Assembly (NCBI GenBank): GCA_029204225.1
Contig: CM055110.1
Coordinates: 18,719,501 to 18,783,500 of the forward strand
DNA length: 64,000 nucleotides
Direction: 5' to 3'
Source: Diphasiastrum complanatum
Lineage: Eukaryota > Streptophyta > Lycopodiopsida > Lycopodiales > Lycopodiaceae
The notes under the pieces are model-generated. The model had not been told where the DNA came from and did no database searches. It saw nothing but the letters and a program-made list of their open reading frames with translations. Below are positions 37,401-52,400 of the stretch, piece by piece. Numbering within the stretch: the stretch's first letter is position 1; every line of letters begins with the position of its first letter. The position numbers were made by a program, and so were the translations under genes.

Positions 37401-40400
37401 AGCCAAATTAAAAAATAGTTAGTGTTTCAGAACTAAATCATTTACCCTGAGCTCAGACGCAACCAGGCTGCAAATGCACGAAGAACCTTTCAATCAACAA
37501 AAAGCTTCATAAGCACTTGTAGGCAAAATTGTGTATAGAAATGTAAGCATTACTATAAAGGAGCCAACAATATATTATATGTGAGCAAGGAACACTCAAC
37601 AACCTGTTCCGAGCACCTTGATTGTAACCCGTCATGAAAAACCAAACATCAAAGACACAGTTAGTCCAGCAGAAAGCAGACTTTAGCCATGCATACTTAA
37701 TTGCTCAGAAATCCTATGCCAATGCATATATGCGACACACGAATGCTCTCATGGCTTTATCTGTCAGCATCATATCAGAGGTTTTACAAAAATCAACAAA
37801 TCAACAAATCAACAAGAGAGCTTGGGAGAGCCCGCAGAGAGAGACCTTGCAACACAACAGATCGTGCAGAGAATCAGTGGAAGATGCATGGAGAGGAAAA
37901 TAGCTACTAAACAGAGAAAAGGATTTGCTGCATGCCGAGGTAGTAAATATTTCCAAAAAAAAAAAAGGTTCGTTTGAGAATTTGCAACAGGAGTTAATCC
38001 TGCAGCACAACCTAACAGATATAACAGATATGGTACATCTAAATTGAAACGAGGGTTATTGTGTGAGTTATTGGATGGAGGCATTAACAACAGACACATG
38101 TATCACTCTAATGTACTTACTTTGAGATCAACAAAGTTCAAAATTTCCAAATGAAGAGAATCTAATAGAAATCACAGACAAACTTGCACCCAATAATCAT
38201 CGGTCTTCCACTTTAGGAAAAAAAATAGTAGCTCAAACCAGTCATCTCCACCTAAGAATCACCACAACCTACCCTCCGTGGATATCACTATCATCAATAA
38301 CATAATGTTTTGTAACCTGTAGGGATGAAAAGTATAAGCATAATTTCAAGCCCTACAGCAATATTGTATGACAATTTCTTTTGTAATCAGATTTGGAAAC
38401 AACAATAAGAGATAAAAGTACTTTTGGGATTCTCAAAATTTTGATAATAAGAAGCACCTGAGTGGAAAACCCCTTGAATCAGCTTGAAAGTGAATAGTAT
38501 AAACTCAATTCAAACAAGTCATAAAAAAAACCCTGAATACTGATCTATCAAAAAGCAAGGCATTTGAGTTTTGGATATTAAATACCTGCTCATGAAGGAG
38601 AGCTGAACCACTTCTCAAACATGAAACCAATAGATTGAATGCATCCTGAATTGATGACATTAAGGCAACCTGAAATTGTCGTCGTCTCTCTGGTCGAACG
38701 GCAACCTTCCAACTATTGGCTTCCTACAAAATGGAATAAATACAACACGTTATTAGCACTTACTTAAAAAACCAAGCAAGTTCAATGTACGATATATTGA
38801 TGACACATGAGCATACACCGATGGTAAGAGTAGGATAGTACAACGTGACAGCAATTTCCAGATAACTTAAGCGCCCAATTTGTTCTCTATGCTGCTACAG
38901 ACAGCAGTTAAAATCAACCTATGCACCTGCGGCAATACTGTAAGGAGTTCCAACAACGCAAGGACAGCATCAGGTCGGGAACCAAGCTCACTACCAAGCC
39001 ATTGGAGCACACCATTATTACCCCATTCATCAGATCCCATGTGCATGGTTAAGGCAGCAATAGCCAAGCAAAGCTGCATTTTCAAAACGTCAATACCTTG
39101 GAATTAGTGATTACAATTTCATGTCACAAGCATGAAACCAAATAGCATTTCACTCAAATAGGGATCTATTGTGAAAAGCTAGTTAAACCAAAAGCGAACC
39201 TCTGATTTTTGCTGAAATTACAAGGGGAATATGTTTAACTTACAAGTCCAGCATATGAAAACATATTATATAGAACTCAGTATTGAAAATTGTCTGGAGA
39301 TATACCAACCAACTTGACAATTACATGCCTGTGTCCTTACAGCTGCAGGTCCTTGGCAAAACTTCACAAGCAAACCCTGCTTGAATGCAATGATGGGAAC
39401 CATTAGCTGCTGATTGATAAACCCCATTTCAACTAGCCAAAAAAAAAAATTGTATTAATGTTCCACTGCTTGCAGAGTCTGTTCTATCTCACAGAAGTTT
39501 CACACGATGTAACCAGAACCTCATGTTTCCATCAGGTAACATATCACTAAGAAAAATCTACAGAAAACAAATAACTGGCATAGAGCCTGAGAAGCCTCCA
39601 ACTTCATGACCACATTGTAGCTCATTAATATAGTAGTTTCATATTAAAGGGAGTCTGAACTGAACTTTTCCACTCAGAAGTAAGAAAACAATGTGAAACT
39701 TACAATCTGGCATAACTTTAGGCTCGGTCACTAAGTTCTCGTTAAAGGAATTAAAAATCTCCACAGAGAAGTAAGAAAACAATGTGGGAGTATTCAGATT
39801 TTCAAGCCGGCATAGGTTTAGGCTTGGTGACTAAGCTCTTGTTGAAACAAAGTCATGAGTTAACTGGTACTTGTCATCTCACAAGGTTCAAATCTCTTGA
39901 AGTATCATTTATTTGTTAATGTAAAACACAAAAGTGATGATATTGCCATATTTGTGGACAGCTTCATTCCAACAGGGAGACCCCATGCAGCATAAACTGA
40001 CCTATTCACGAGATTCATGTATCGAATGGAGTATGCTTAATGCACTTGTGCCCAAGGACAAAACAATGGACGTCTTCACTTGATAATACTTGACACAACC
40101 ATGATCGAAGCCATGATCCAGTAAACTGCCTAGTTGTACACTCTTGACTTGTTATTTTCTCTTCAGAAGAATGATTGGAATGCAAAAGAAGAAATTTGAC
40201 AAGTAAACTTAAACTTGAGGTAATCTTTGAGCATATATATCAACTCCTCCTTCAACCTCATCTTGTCAGGGGAATAGTGCTATCTTTTGCTAAAAATCCT
40301 TCTTGTAGGTACAGCTTCTAGCATATCTCCTATGAATATATGTTGGACCACATACTTCATATTACCAGCTTATAAGTGAACCTCCAATAGGAATTGCATT

Positions 40401-43400
40401 TGTGATAAAAGAGTTGTTGAGTATTAGAGGCATGAGGCTGGAACACCGGCTGAGAGACACAGGAATGAACTTGAAAGAGTTGTTGAGAGACAAAGGACTG
40501 ATGAGCATCAGAGATAAAGACATAGATTAAAGGATGCACAGCAGAATAGAGGATTCACTGTGGCATTGAGTACGTGGCTAGCGTTTCTGCGTGATTGGCT
40601 AAGTCTAGGACAAATTGGTATGTTCATTTCCACCTTGTTACTGGTCCAGAGGTTACATATGAGCCATGTGATCAGTGTGGCAAAGTACATGCATATCTAG
40701 ATTGGTCACAGCTAGTTGTACATGAGGTACAGGCCCAAGATCATTGCAATAAGGTACATGCATATCCACATCAATCACCTCTTCTTGTAAATGCGGCACA
40801 GGATCAAAACTATGAGGTACATACATGTCTAGTTGAGGTACAGCTACTGCTTTATTCAGCTGATCTTTGCTTCCTAATGTTCAAGCAGAGGCATGGTTCC
40901 TTTAATTGTTCACAGGACACATACATGTCTAGTTGAGGTCCAGCCATTGGTTCATTTGGCACATCTTGTGGGTCCTACTCTTCCAGAAAAGTACATGTTT
41001 TTTTGGAAGTTATGTGTCCCAGCAATAGTCCATCACTTTTAAGTACTGCAGTTCCGTTTGTGCGTCAATATCCCTTCTTCGATAAATAAAAGGGACAACT
41101 TCTTGGTCACTATGATATACGTCCAGTCAGAGTTTCCATGCCAAAAGGCATATAAGACTAATGAAGTACATGTCAAGTATGTGGTAACCATGGGAGCGTA
41201 TAAAAACGTTTCCAAACTATAATAAAGAAAACATCTAGTGCAAACTAAAATAGGCCCGTATGCGGGAGTGTGCGCCTAATGATCATATGTATCTATGGCA
41301 AGATGTCAAGGCGGTGCTGCTGCTGTTGTGCTGATGCTGTAAAAAGATGTAATGCGAGCCACAGAATGGGAAAGCGCTAGAGCCTCCCGGCGTCGTCTAT
41401 GAGCATGAGCACGTGCATGTGTAGTAGTAGTAGTACCACGCCTCTGCGTAGAATGTCTGGTAATCCTGGCAGTAACAAGATGGTGGGAGGTACACTATCT
41501 CTGATATCTATGAGCATGAGAGCGGCCATCATCCTTGTCGTCGTCATAATCATAATCCTCATCCTTAGGCATTGATCACCGCCTAGTAAAGAATGAGGTA
41601 ATCAATGGCTGTGAGGTAAAATGCTGGGGTGTCTCATATAAATCTCTCCGTAGTATGGACATCTCGCGTACCATCAAAGCGACACACCGTGGGTCCTCAT
41701 AAGCTATGAGAGAGCGTAGAGTGGTAGGCATCTCTCGGAACAGGCAATGATATCGCCCTCTGATCTCACAATATATAGGGCACCTAAAGATAAAGTGCCG
41801 GTACCTCACCTAGAGAGCATAACTGGCAAATCCGCTCCTCTCTGAGAATACCATGGAACCTCCCAGTCTCAATAGCTAGCTGATGAGAGGACACCCCGAG
41901 TTGCCCCAATGTGAATCTGAGGCAATGTGACAGTTCCGAGTCCAAGTAGCGTGGCATGACCGGGGTCCCTGATGCATCTAGCTCCAAGAAATGAGTCCGG
42001 TAGAAAGCAAGCTTAACCCCTAACTGGTTACGCCAAGTCCGCTCTAGATATGTGCGATAGAGGAAGCGTCTGATATACTGATGTGTGCCTGAGGAGAGCT
42101 CTGTGATGGAGATGCCAAATGACGCAAGTAGGAGGTGAGAGGCCTGAGAGAACCATGATAACAGCTCCTATCGCTGCATGAATGCTCTCAAAGTGTTGAA
42201 GACCATAACCTTGGTCTTCCCATTGTTTACCCTTAGACCCCATCTGGTGCAAAACTCATGTAAGCAGTCCAACTGTCGTTGTAGCCCCTCTTTGGTCGGT
42301 GAGACCAATATTACATCATCGGCATAAAGGAGGATAGCAATCAAGATGTCACCAAGCCGGCAGCCAGTACCACCATCCTGTGTAATGACTCTCTCCAACT
42401 CATCAATATACAAGCCAAAGAGAACTGGTGAGAGGGAACAACCCTGCTTCACCCCGATAGTGCTCCAGATGTGATCAGATATGCCAATGCTATTCCGAAA
42501 ACAACCCAGGACACGCTCATAAAGTGCCATCACAGCAAGAACAATGTCAGTGGAGAAGCCCAGGTCTCGAAGCCTCTGGATGATCAATAAGCGAGGAACA
42601 GAATCAAAGGCTTTCCTAAAGTCCACAAAACAACAGTAAACCCTCTCTCTCCTGTGCTTAGCCTCCTCAATCAAGGCTCGCAATGTGAAGATGTGATCTG
42701 CCGTAGAATAATGTGCATCGGAAACCAGCCTGACCCATGGCATGTAGTCTCCTAGTCTCCGCCTCTGAGCTCACAACAGACTGCAGTATAGTACCATATA
42801 ATTTCCCCAGGACATGCCCAATCATGATGGTGCGGTAGTTACTCGGAATCATGGGGTCACCATTCTTATGGATGGGGTGGATAATGTTAGTGCACCAGGA
42901 GGACGGAAAACCAGAGACAATTGCAGAGTTAAGAAGGGTGGCTATAGTGGGGGCGAGTAAGTCAGAGGCATGGGAAAGGAGTTCAGATTCAAGGTCTTCG
43001 ATATCTCTGGTCTTATGAGAGAGAGACCCTCATGAGCTAAACTTCTTGCTCTCTTATAAGACTCTAAAGATGATGATGGTCGTGTCTTTGCATACTTCCT
43101 GAAATTTGAATGCGCTTGAGGATGATGGCATGAACAAATTCTCACAACCTAATAACCTATCCATGACAATATCAATAATTGACTGAGGAAAGCGACCATA
43201 CACAGTTTCTCCTCTTGAAATTGCATTCTCTAGAGCATTCTCATGAAATTGGATGTATCTACTTGGTACTAGTCTTCCTATGAGATGTCTAAACCCCAAA
43301 AACCCATAAAAACACATTTTAAACAAAAAAAAAAAAACCCCAAAAAAATTTCTTGTTTCAAACTTGATCTCCCGTTTCAAACGCGCTTCAAAACGACCCC

Positions 43401-46400
43401 ATGAAACATTGTACTCCATGTAAACCTCTTCCTTCAATTCTCCATTGAGGAAGGCAATTTTAACATCCATTTCTGGAATGTCGCAATGAAAATAGGCCAC
43501 CAACAAGGTTCTTATTGATGTCATCTTAGCAACAGGAGCGAACAACTCATCATAGTCATTTGAGCCCTTCATGTTGAGCAAAAGTTTTTGCAACAAGTCT
43601 TGGCTAATGGTTGTCTATCTTCCCACTTGCCTGATACTTGGTTCTATAAACCCATTTGCAACCCATTGGTTGCTTCCCATCAGGTAAGTTCACAAGCTCC
43701 CATGTGTCATTTTGCATAATGGAGTTGTGCTCCTCTTGCATGGCATTTTGCCATTACATTTACTCTCGGATTCATAGAATGACTATGGCTCGTGTGACTC
43801 TAAGATAGATGTCATGAGCGCAAAGTTGGTCTCCTAACTCTCACGTTGCATAGGTTTCTTGTAAGATCTCCTTGCAGCATCCCTGCTACATGCACATCAA
43901 GAAGCGCCTCCATCGATTTCTACAATGCCTTTTCGCTTGCAGACATGATAAGGGTCTTCGGACTTCTTGCTAGCCACCCAAAAGAGATGGATTCTCACTG
44001 TGAACTGATCCTATCAGTTCAATCACACCTGCAGCAGACAGATGTATCCGTGGACGGGGCCCCGGGATGCACTTGTGAATTTTGTATTGACGGGAGCCGC
44101 TAGAATTACTGTCAAGGTAACAAATCTGGCCATCTCGATAAATCATCCTCCATCCTAATGTCTTGGCGTCTTGGAAAGCTTGACACCTTTCTACCACTTG
44201 TATGTAGGTGAGATTGTCATCATGAAAATTCGTGTGCCTTTCAATTTAGCTCTTTGTTTCAAAGCATCTCTACGGCTGGTGGCTGAGGTAGATCGAACAA
44301 TCAAGGTGGTATTGTCTTTTTTGGAGCGCCAAGCCATATCCATCCCTTCACTATGGTGGCCAAGTATAATGTCAAGAAAGTGTTTTGCCGCCTCTATAGC
44401 ATTTTGGGTGTCCAAAACACCACGTACTCTAATGTTAAGAGCTTTGCTTTCGCGAAGTTTCTCCTCTAAAAGAGTGGTTGAGATAACTGCAGAGAGAGGT
44501 GCAGTGGGCTTACTTCCTTTCATGAACATATCTGCCCAAGACATGGTTTCCTCCTGTTGCTTCTCAATCTTGGCTTCTAATTCTTGATCTTACTGGATGA
44601 TTCCGGTGTAGTAAGGATAGGTTGAGCCCGAAGTTCCTACTTCAGCATATCCACTTGTTGTTGTAGTTTACCTTTGGCATCTTTAAGCTGGGAAACTTAG
44701 AGTTTAACCAACTGGGGTTCCGTTTTTAAGATCTGGAAATCCTATAATAACACATTCACACTAGCGGCCACATAGGATTCAACAGCTTTCTCTAGAGTAT
44801 AGGGTGCGTCAGAGTGTGGGTAAATTTTTTTAGGAGCCAGCAGAGGAGGCGGAAGGGGGGGTCTGCGGAAGGCGAAGAGAGGGGTGGGGAAACAGGGGGG
44901 GGGGGTTCTGCTGCTGTGCAGCAGCAGCACCACTAACCTGCTGCAGTGGAGGAACAGGAGAGGGGGGGGGGGGGGGGGAGGGGTGCGGTGGGGGTACAGT
45001 GGAGGAGATGAGGGGGAGCGTGGGCAACTATATGATGCTGCAACACTTTACTTTCGGGTTGCTGGATTCTAGATGAAGTAGCTACATGAGAGGATGATGC
45101 ACATTGGATGGCTGTCATTTCCTGTTTGAGGGTTGCATATTGGGGTTTGAACTTTTTCTTGTTTAAACCCTACAGCTGTGGGTGAGCGTAGCTGAAAACC
45201 GTACATCAGCATAAATGAGCTGTATCCCGTAGCTGAATGTTTGGTACTGTTGTAAGCAAACTCTAATATCGAGAGATACTCCTCCCAATCAGTCTGCTTC
45301 TTGCTGACGTATGCACGAAGCATATCCTCCAGCACCTGATTTACCCTCTCTGTTTGACCGTCCGTCTGTGGATGGTCGGTGGTACTCATATTAAGTTTAG
45401 TATGCAGATGATGAAATACTGGCCTCCAAAAATTTCCATTAAACTTATTGTCTTGGTCGCCGACTATGCCGGAAGGTAGACCGTACAATTTAAATAACTC
45501 TGGAGCTCTAATGGTTGTTTTGGTCGGAATAAAATGAGCCATTTTGGTCAGACGGTCAACTGTGACCCATATAGCGTCATTACCCTTTTGGGTTTTAGGC
45601 AGGCCTACAATAAAATCCATGGAGATACTCTCCCATTTACCAGCTGGTATTTCTAAGGGCTGCAACAACCCTCCTGCCTTTAAAAGCACTGCTTTGTTTA
45701 CTTGACATTTCTGGCAACTTGTTACATACTGTTGGACGTCCTTTTTCATACTGGGCCAGAAAAATTGCCTACGAAGAAGCTCATAGGTCTTCTGTATGCC
45801 TGGGTGTCCCGCACTAGGATTGTCATGACATTCATATAGGACCTGCTGCCTATAATCCTCTGTATTGCGGACACATACTCTATCTCTATAGAGCAAGTAC
45901 TCATCCTGAATGGAATACTGTTTCCATTTGAATCCTTGAGTCAACTGACCCTCAACCACTGGGGTTTTCTTGGGTAATACAGGCTCAGAATCCTCAACGT
46001 CATCTGACGTATACTCGGACTCATCATCATCCTCAACGGAAGCTGCCGTATTCTTGGATGAACTGGCACCAGCCCCAGGAACTAGTTATGATGTCTGTAA
46101 CTGTCTGCTATGGACTGAGTTCCAGATAGTAGAGAAGAACGCATCATGCTGGCACTTCCCTCTCAAGGACTCGAGTAACTCATTAGGAATCTGAGTAAAA
46201 CTCAGCTCGTTTATCATAGGCATTCTACTAAGGGCATCTGCTACTGTATTGAAATTCCCCCGTCTATATCTGATAGACATATCAAACTCTTGCATCAACT
46301 CTGCCCAACGAGCTTTCCGACCTCTAAGCTCAGGTTAATTGCAAAGGTATCTGAGACTTTCATGGTCTGTCAGGACCTCAAAGTTGGCACCATACAAATA

Positions 46401-49400
46401 ATGCCTCCAAGTCTTAAGGGCATGGACTATAGAAAAGAGTTCCTTTTCATAGGCACTGTACCCAGTCTGAGCTGGCTCGAGTTTTTTACTCTCGAACGCA
46501 ACTGGTCACCACCCTGAGTTAGCACAGCACCTACTGCAAAGTCGCTAGCATCTGTTTCGACCACAAATGGTTGACTAGGGTCGACGACCTTTAAAACTGG
46601 TGTTGTAGCTAAGGCTGTTTTGAGAGCATCAAAGCTCTCCTGCTATGCGGACTCCCAAATGAACTCCTTTCCCTTCCCCTTAAGAAGATTTGTCATGGGA
46701 AATGCTATCTGAGCATATTCCTTGACAAATCGTCTGTAATATCCCGCCAAACCAAGAAAGATCTGAAGTTCTAAAATATTCAGAGGTCTCAGCCAACTGA
46801 GTATGGCTTTAACCTTATTCGGGTCCATCTTAATCCCATCTAACGAGATAATGTGACCCAAATATGCTACTTCTTCAACGAAGAATTCACACTTGGATTG
46901 TTTAGCATAAAGCTTATGCTTTCTGAGCAGTCGAAACACCTTTCTGAGGTGTTTTAGATGCTCCTTCCTCGTTTTGCTGTAGACAAGGATGTCATCCAAA
47001 AATACGACTACAAATTTACCCAAGTATGGTCTGAGGACGCTGTTCATCAAGGTCATAAAGGTAGCTGGAGCATTTGTGAGCCCAAATGGCATTACCTTAA
47101 ACTCATAATGACCATGACGAGTCCTAAAAGCTGTTTTCGGGACATCTTCTGACTTTATACGGACTTGATGATATCCCGATTTGAGGTCTATTTTACTGAA
47201 AAACTTGGCCCCGTCGAGTTGATCAAACAACTCGTCTGCCCGAGGCATAGGATACTTATTCTTAATTGTGACTTTATTGAGGGCTTTGTAATCTACGCAT
47301 AGACCCCTCTTTCTTTTTAACCAAAAGGACTAGTGAGGCCCATGGTGAACTACTGGTCTGAATTTGGCCTTTCCCAAGATAATCTATTAACTGCCTAGTT
47401 ATTTCTTCATCCTCTGTTCGGCTGACCCGATACGGAGGTTTAGAAGTAGGTGCTGTACCTGGTACTAGGTTTATTACATGATCTACCTCTCTGCTAGGTG
47501 GTAAACCATGTGGTAAATCTTCAGGAAAAACATCTTCAAATTTAGACAACAAAGTTTCTAATTTACTGATTTTTTGCTATAAAGAACTGGAAATAGAAAC
47601 TTCAGAAATAAACTGAAAGTCACATAAGAATACCTGATGGTCCTCGTCTCCGATTAGCTGACAGAGCTCTGAACTGCAAACCATAGGGCTGTTGGGAACA
47701 TCATGCTCCCCATGCAACTGGATCTCTCGGCCTTTATGCTAAAAGCTGAGGGTGTTCTCTTGATAGTTTCTGTGGAGGGAAGGTCCTAAGCTGTAGAGCC
47801 AATCTCTCCCGAGAACAATGTCTGTGCAATCCAGGTGCATTATCTGAAAGTTTATTTCGTCTTGGTACCCCTAAATACCAAGATTTAGATTACTTACCAT
47901 AGTTTCTCAAATTTTCTTATCTTCACCCTTAGCTAGTGAAACTATGTACCTATGCTGACTAGGTACTTCTGGAAGTTTAAGTTTTTTAACTAGGGTGTAC
48001 TTGATGAAATTATGGGTCGCCCCATCATCAACCATAACTCTAACTGACTGGTCCAACTTTCCCATGCATACGTACTAGGTCATGCGGCCCAAAACTGAAG
48101 GGTCTTGCTAGCATTGCAGAGGTTAGCTGGCAACAATGTTCATGGTCTTGATCTCGAAGCTGCCGAGTCACCAGGGAAACTTACGGTCTGAACAAGATGA
48201 ACTTGTTTTTTATCTTTCTTAGTGAAAGGCCCCTTGGGACACTGTCTGGCTGTGTGTCCCTTGCCCATGCACACAAAGCACAAACGTTCTCGTTTGGCTT
48301 TCTCAAAATCTTCTGGTTTTAAGGGCTATATGAGCGATGGGCGTTTCTGAGGAGCTTCACCTTTAACTTTATCTTCTTTCTTTCTTTTTAAAAACTTCTT
48401 TTTAAATTGAAAGTCTTTCTGAGAAGGCTGCTCAGAAAGGGGCTGATGTCTCGCCCTCTTCCTACCCACTGAATCATCATAGATTTGAGCATATCTGAGA
48501 GCTTGCTCTAGGGTAGTAGGCGAGTTTCTCTGGACCTCTACTTTATATTCATCTTTGAGGCCACGGACAAATCCCCTGACTTTCTGATAGTCATCCATAT
48601 TTTTAATTTTTAAAATTGTCTCTCGATACTGCGAGATATATTGGATTAGGAACTTGTCCATTATTGTTTTCTCCCAGGCTTCCCAGGCTCTATCAAGTTC
48701 ATTTTTAGGTAGAAATTCTCTTAAGAAGGGTTCTTCAAAGGCCTTCCATGACCGGGGAGTTTGCCCAGTCTCCTGGAGATTTAACCACCACTTATAGGCC
48801 ATGGGCCCTAGGGAAAGACTGGCCACAATAGCTTAAAAATGGTCGGGGGTCTGTTTAAGAGCATGAATGTTCTTCCATTTGTTGAGGAAGGTTTGTAGAA
48901 TGTCTGCGTTTCTATCCTTCTCTTCCCCAATAGAAGTAGGAGGCTTTAAGTCTTTAAAGACACTGGGGTGAGATCGCATAGGCTCACCCGAAACTGACGG
49001 AAGTGGAGAAGGGGACAACTGAGAAGTGGAGGGAAGGCTTCCTTTCACAGAACTCAAAATCAAACCTTTGAGTTCAGCGAACGAGTCGTCCACACTGGAC
49101 TTGAAATTGGCTAATGCCAGCTTCAGTTCATCCACTTCTGTTACCAAGTGGAGAAACTGCTCCTTGGTAACCAATTCGTCGAGTTCTTCGGTGAATTCTT
49201 CATGTTCTTCAACTTCCATTGGTTCTTTCCCTTTACTGAACCTCAGGCATTCCGTTTCTAATTCATCAATGCCTCTTGTCAGGGGTTGATCAGGTCCCGG
49301 AGATGTGGTCATTTTCAGAGATAGAAAAAGAATGCCTGACGTTTCCTCTCAAAAAAAAGTCGAAAAGACTAATTTATAACTATACAAAAGAGAGAAAGAA

Positions 49401-52400
49401 GACTTAGCTGTGGACTGTACTTCCAAAGAAAATACGAAGAGGAACCCTTTCAGCTCTTCCACAACCAATCTCAGACCTGTTGTCCCGGAAAATCCAAGTT
49501 TGAAGCCCAAACAGTGTTTCAAATTTCCGGATTTTTGAAGGAAGTTGCTCGCTGACCTATTAGCAGACCTGTGGCTCTGAAAAATCGAGTAGAAGGCCGA
49601 AAAAGATGGGAGGAAAATCTGAATTTTCTTGCTCTCTCCCCTCGCTATCTGAGTAGCACCACTACTGCTCCGAAAAACTCAGATCTGAAGCCAGAAATCT
49701 ATTCGAAAATGTGAAATACAAAAGACAGTTGTCGCTGATCTGTGTGCAGCCCTGGAGCTCCTAACCGAGTAAAGTCTGGAAAAAATGCAAGAAAAATCTG
49801 GAATTTTCAATTTCCTACCCTCGCTGACTGGACAGCGACCTGATTGCTCCAAATTCTTCTGATTTGAGATCCCAGGTGATTCTGAAAATCAGGATATGTA
49901 AGGGTACTATCAGCGTTGGATCAGCACCACTCTTTCTCCTCAAAAATCCGCTCTGACTCCCTGAATCTGATGGCAAAAATCAGAGATCTATTAGCTGCAC
50001 CCGTATTCTTATCAATACAACTACCACATTTGTCATGTGTGTTTTGTGCCTGTGAAACTCTCTTCAGAATTGTTGCCTCCCTTATTTTCAATTCATATAT
50101 TAAGGTTTCCTAAAAGTTCCCTTGACGATTCTCCAAAATACTATAAATACGGGATAGAGAAGCTCATTTGTTAGCTTTTATTGGGCTCTTCATGGGAGAG
50201 CTCAACTACCTTCCTTGTGGGGCATCGTCTATGACTATATTTGGTAATTTTCAGTAATCTTCAACGGAGATTTTTCATTGCTCATCAATTAGAGTCTCTC
50301 TATGCTTTATGTGATGCCATTTCCATGAATCTACTCATAACAATTAGCAAACAAGCAAGCCGAACACAAACTTTTGTGGCATTTGTCAAAAAAGTAGCAA
50401 ATCAACAACTAGCTCAATACCAGATATAGGGCACCTCAAATCACTCGAAGAACATTTAATGGTTTCAAACAATTCTTGCAAGGCATTACAAACTCAAACA
50501 TCATTCTAGATTTAGAATGTTTTGTAAGTTTCATAGGCAAAGTGAGACTGCACGTAATGATTCAAAGTGTGAAGCAAACAAGCACAAGAGCAAAACTCAG
50601 ATTTCGACTAAATGATTTACTCAATATGAATACACTACTTTAATTGGTTATGCTACACATTTGAAAGCTATTTTACTTTTAAGGAGCAAATAGATAGGGA
50701 AATTTAAAACCACAAGCTTGATCAACAACACTTCATGAAGGAAATTGTAATCATTGACTAAAACTGGAGGTAACTTAATGAGGTTATAACTCCACCAGTC
50801 CTCAACATGATAAGAATGCAAAAATGCTTAGCAATTACAAACTAACCATCAATGAAGAGCGTAATGATAAAGCAGCACCAGGTGGAAGGTCTTCAAAATC
50901 ACGTTGTATCTGCAATGAATGATTTCAATGTGTGTATTGAATGATATACAACCTTCAACACAACTTGCATTATGATAAAGTCTAATCTCACAAACTAAAC
51001 AATATATAAAAACAATTTTTGAGTTTCAACCATTAAATCATCACAATGTCTAACATTTAACAAAGCATAGATAAAGTAAGGTCACCAAAGGCATCTCTAA
51101 ACAGACACTTGAGCTTATCAAAGTAAGGGCCATGGACTTCAATCCTAGCTTACAAGAATGAATGAATGAACGGAACGTTCTATAATAGAAAACACGTGGT
51201 TGAACGTTTTCATGTCCAGCATTAGAGAAGCTTTGTTAAAATGACAATGCTGAAACCACTATCTACATGCCCCTAACTTTTCAAACTTATATTGCACTAG
51301 TTATGACAAGAACAACACCAAAACTAAAGGAACTCGAACTATTCCCATTTCTAAACTAAGTTTGTGTGAGTTCATGTAAAGTCCTGAAGTGGCCTGATAG
51401 AGATATCCTCTTCAATATGCCTTTTGTATAAGCCCCTGCCAACCCTAAGATTGAACCAATCCTTTTAGTATTCCATTTTCCTCTTCAAAGGCTCTTTCCA
51501 CATAAACTCATTGAACTTTTTTTGCACAAATGATTGCAAGTTAGGAACTCATTTGGGTCATTTATTGTGCTAAATTTTCCAAAAGATGTCATTTGACAAT
51601 ATCCAACTACCAAACATTTCTTCGTCCTTAAGGAAGCATGCAACGCTTGAGTAGGCACTTTGGCATGTATCCCTCCTTCAAAGGAAACATCTCCCATATC
51701 ATCAATTCTATACATCTCTAATCATCATATAAATCAATGATCAAAGCGTGACTGGCTGCACAAAAGAGGTTGTCATATCTCGATTTGATCTCATAAAAAT
51801 CAAGCATTGAAGGACAAAATGCTCCTCTATCTCAACCTCACCTAAAATACACAAATCGCAAATCTCATCTTTCAAAAGGATCTTATGGGAATAGACTTTC
51901 TAGCTAGTATGAAAAGACTTTGGGCTGCTCCAAAGTGAATTGAGGCTACATGATAGCAATTATTGAGGTAAGCTAAGGTCCTCAACTACATCCATCTCCA
52001 ATAAGTGGGTCCAAATCATAGATGCATAGAAATGCATTTCTGAAACCGCGTTTCTCATAAACGCGTTTCTCCTCCCAGAATCGCAAAAAAAAAACAAAAA
52101 TTTCTTTTGGAAAATAGCTTATGGCTAAAAATTTTTTAGGGGATCAATGGTCAAACCAGCGTTTTGCCTCTCAGAAGTGCAGTAGATGGGGCACAAACAG
52201 ATCTTATTTTCAATAGCTATTTGGTTGTTATTTGCTCTGGTTTTCAATAAATGGTTAGGGGGTTCGGGGGGTAGCCCCCCGAGAAATAGGGGGTCCGAGG
52301 GGCGGTAGCCCCCCAGTTACAAGCCAAGATTCACTAGCTATGCTAGAAAGCAGGACTTAAGCTAGAAAGCAGGAAGAGAATGCTTAAGGAGGCTAAAGAG

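Noticed and set aside
44742-45118. Proline-rich frames on both strands
   Set aside because: Low-complexity G-runs inside the LINE ORF1 copy.
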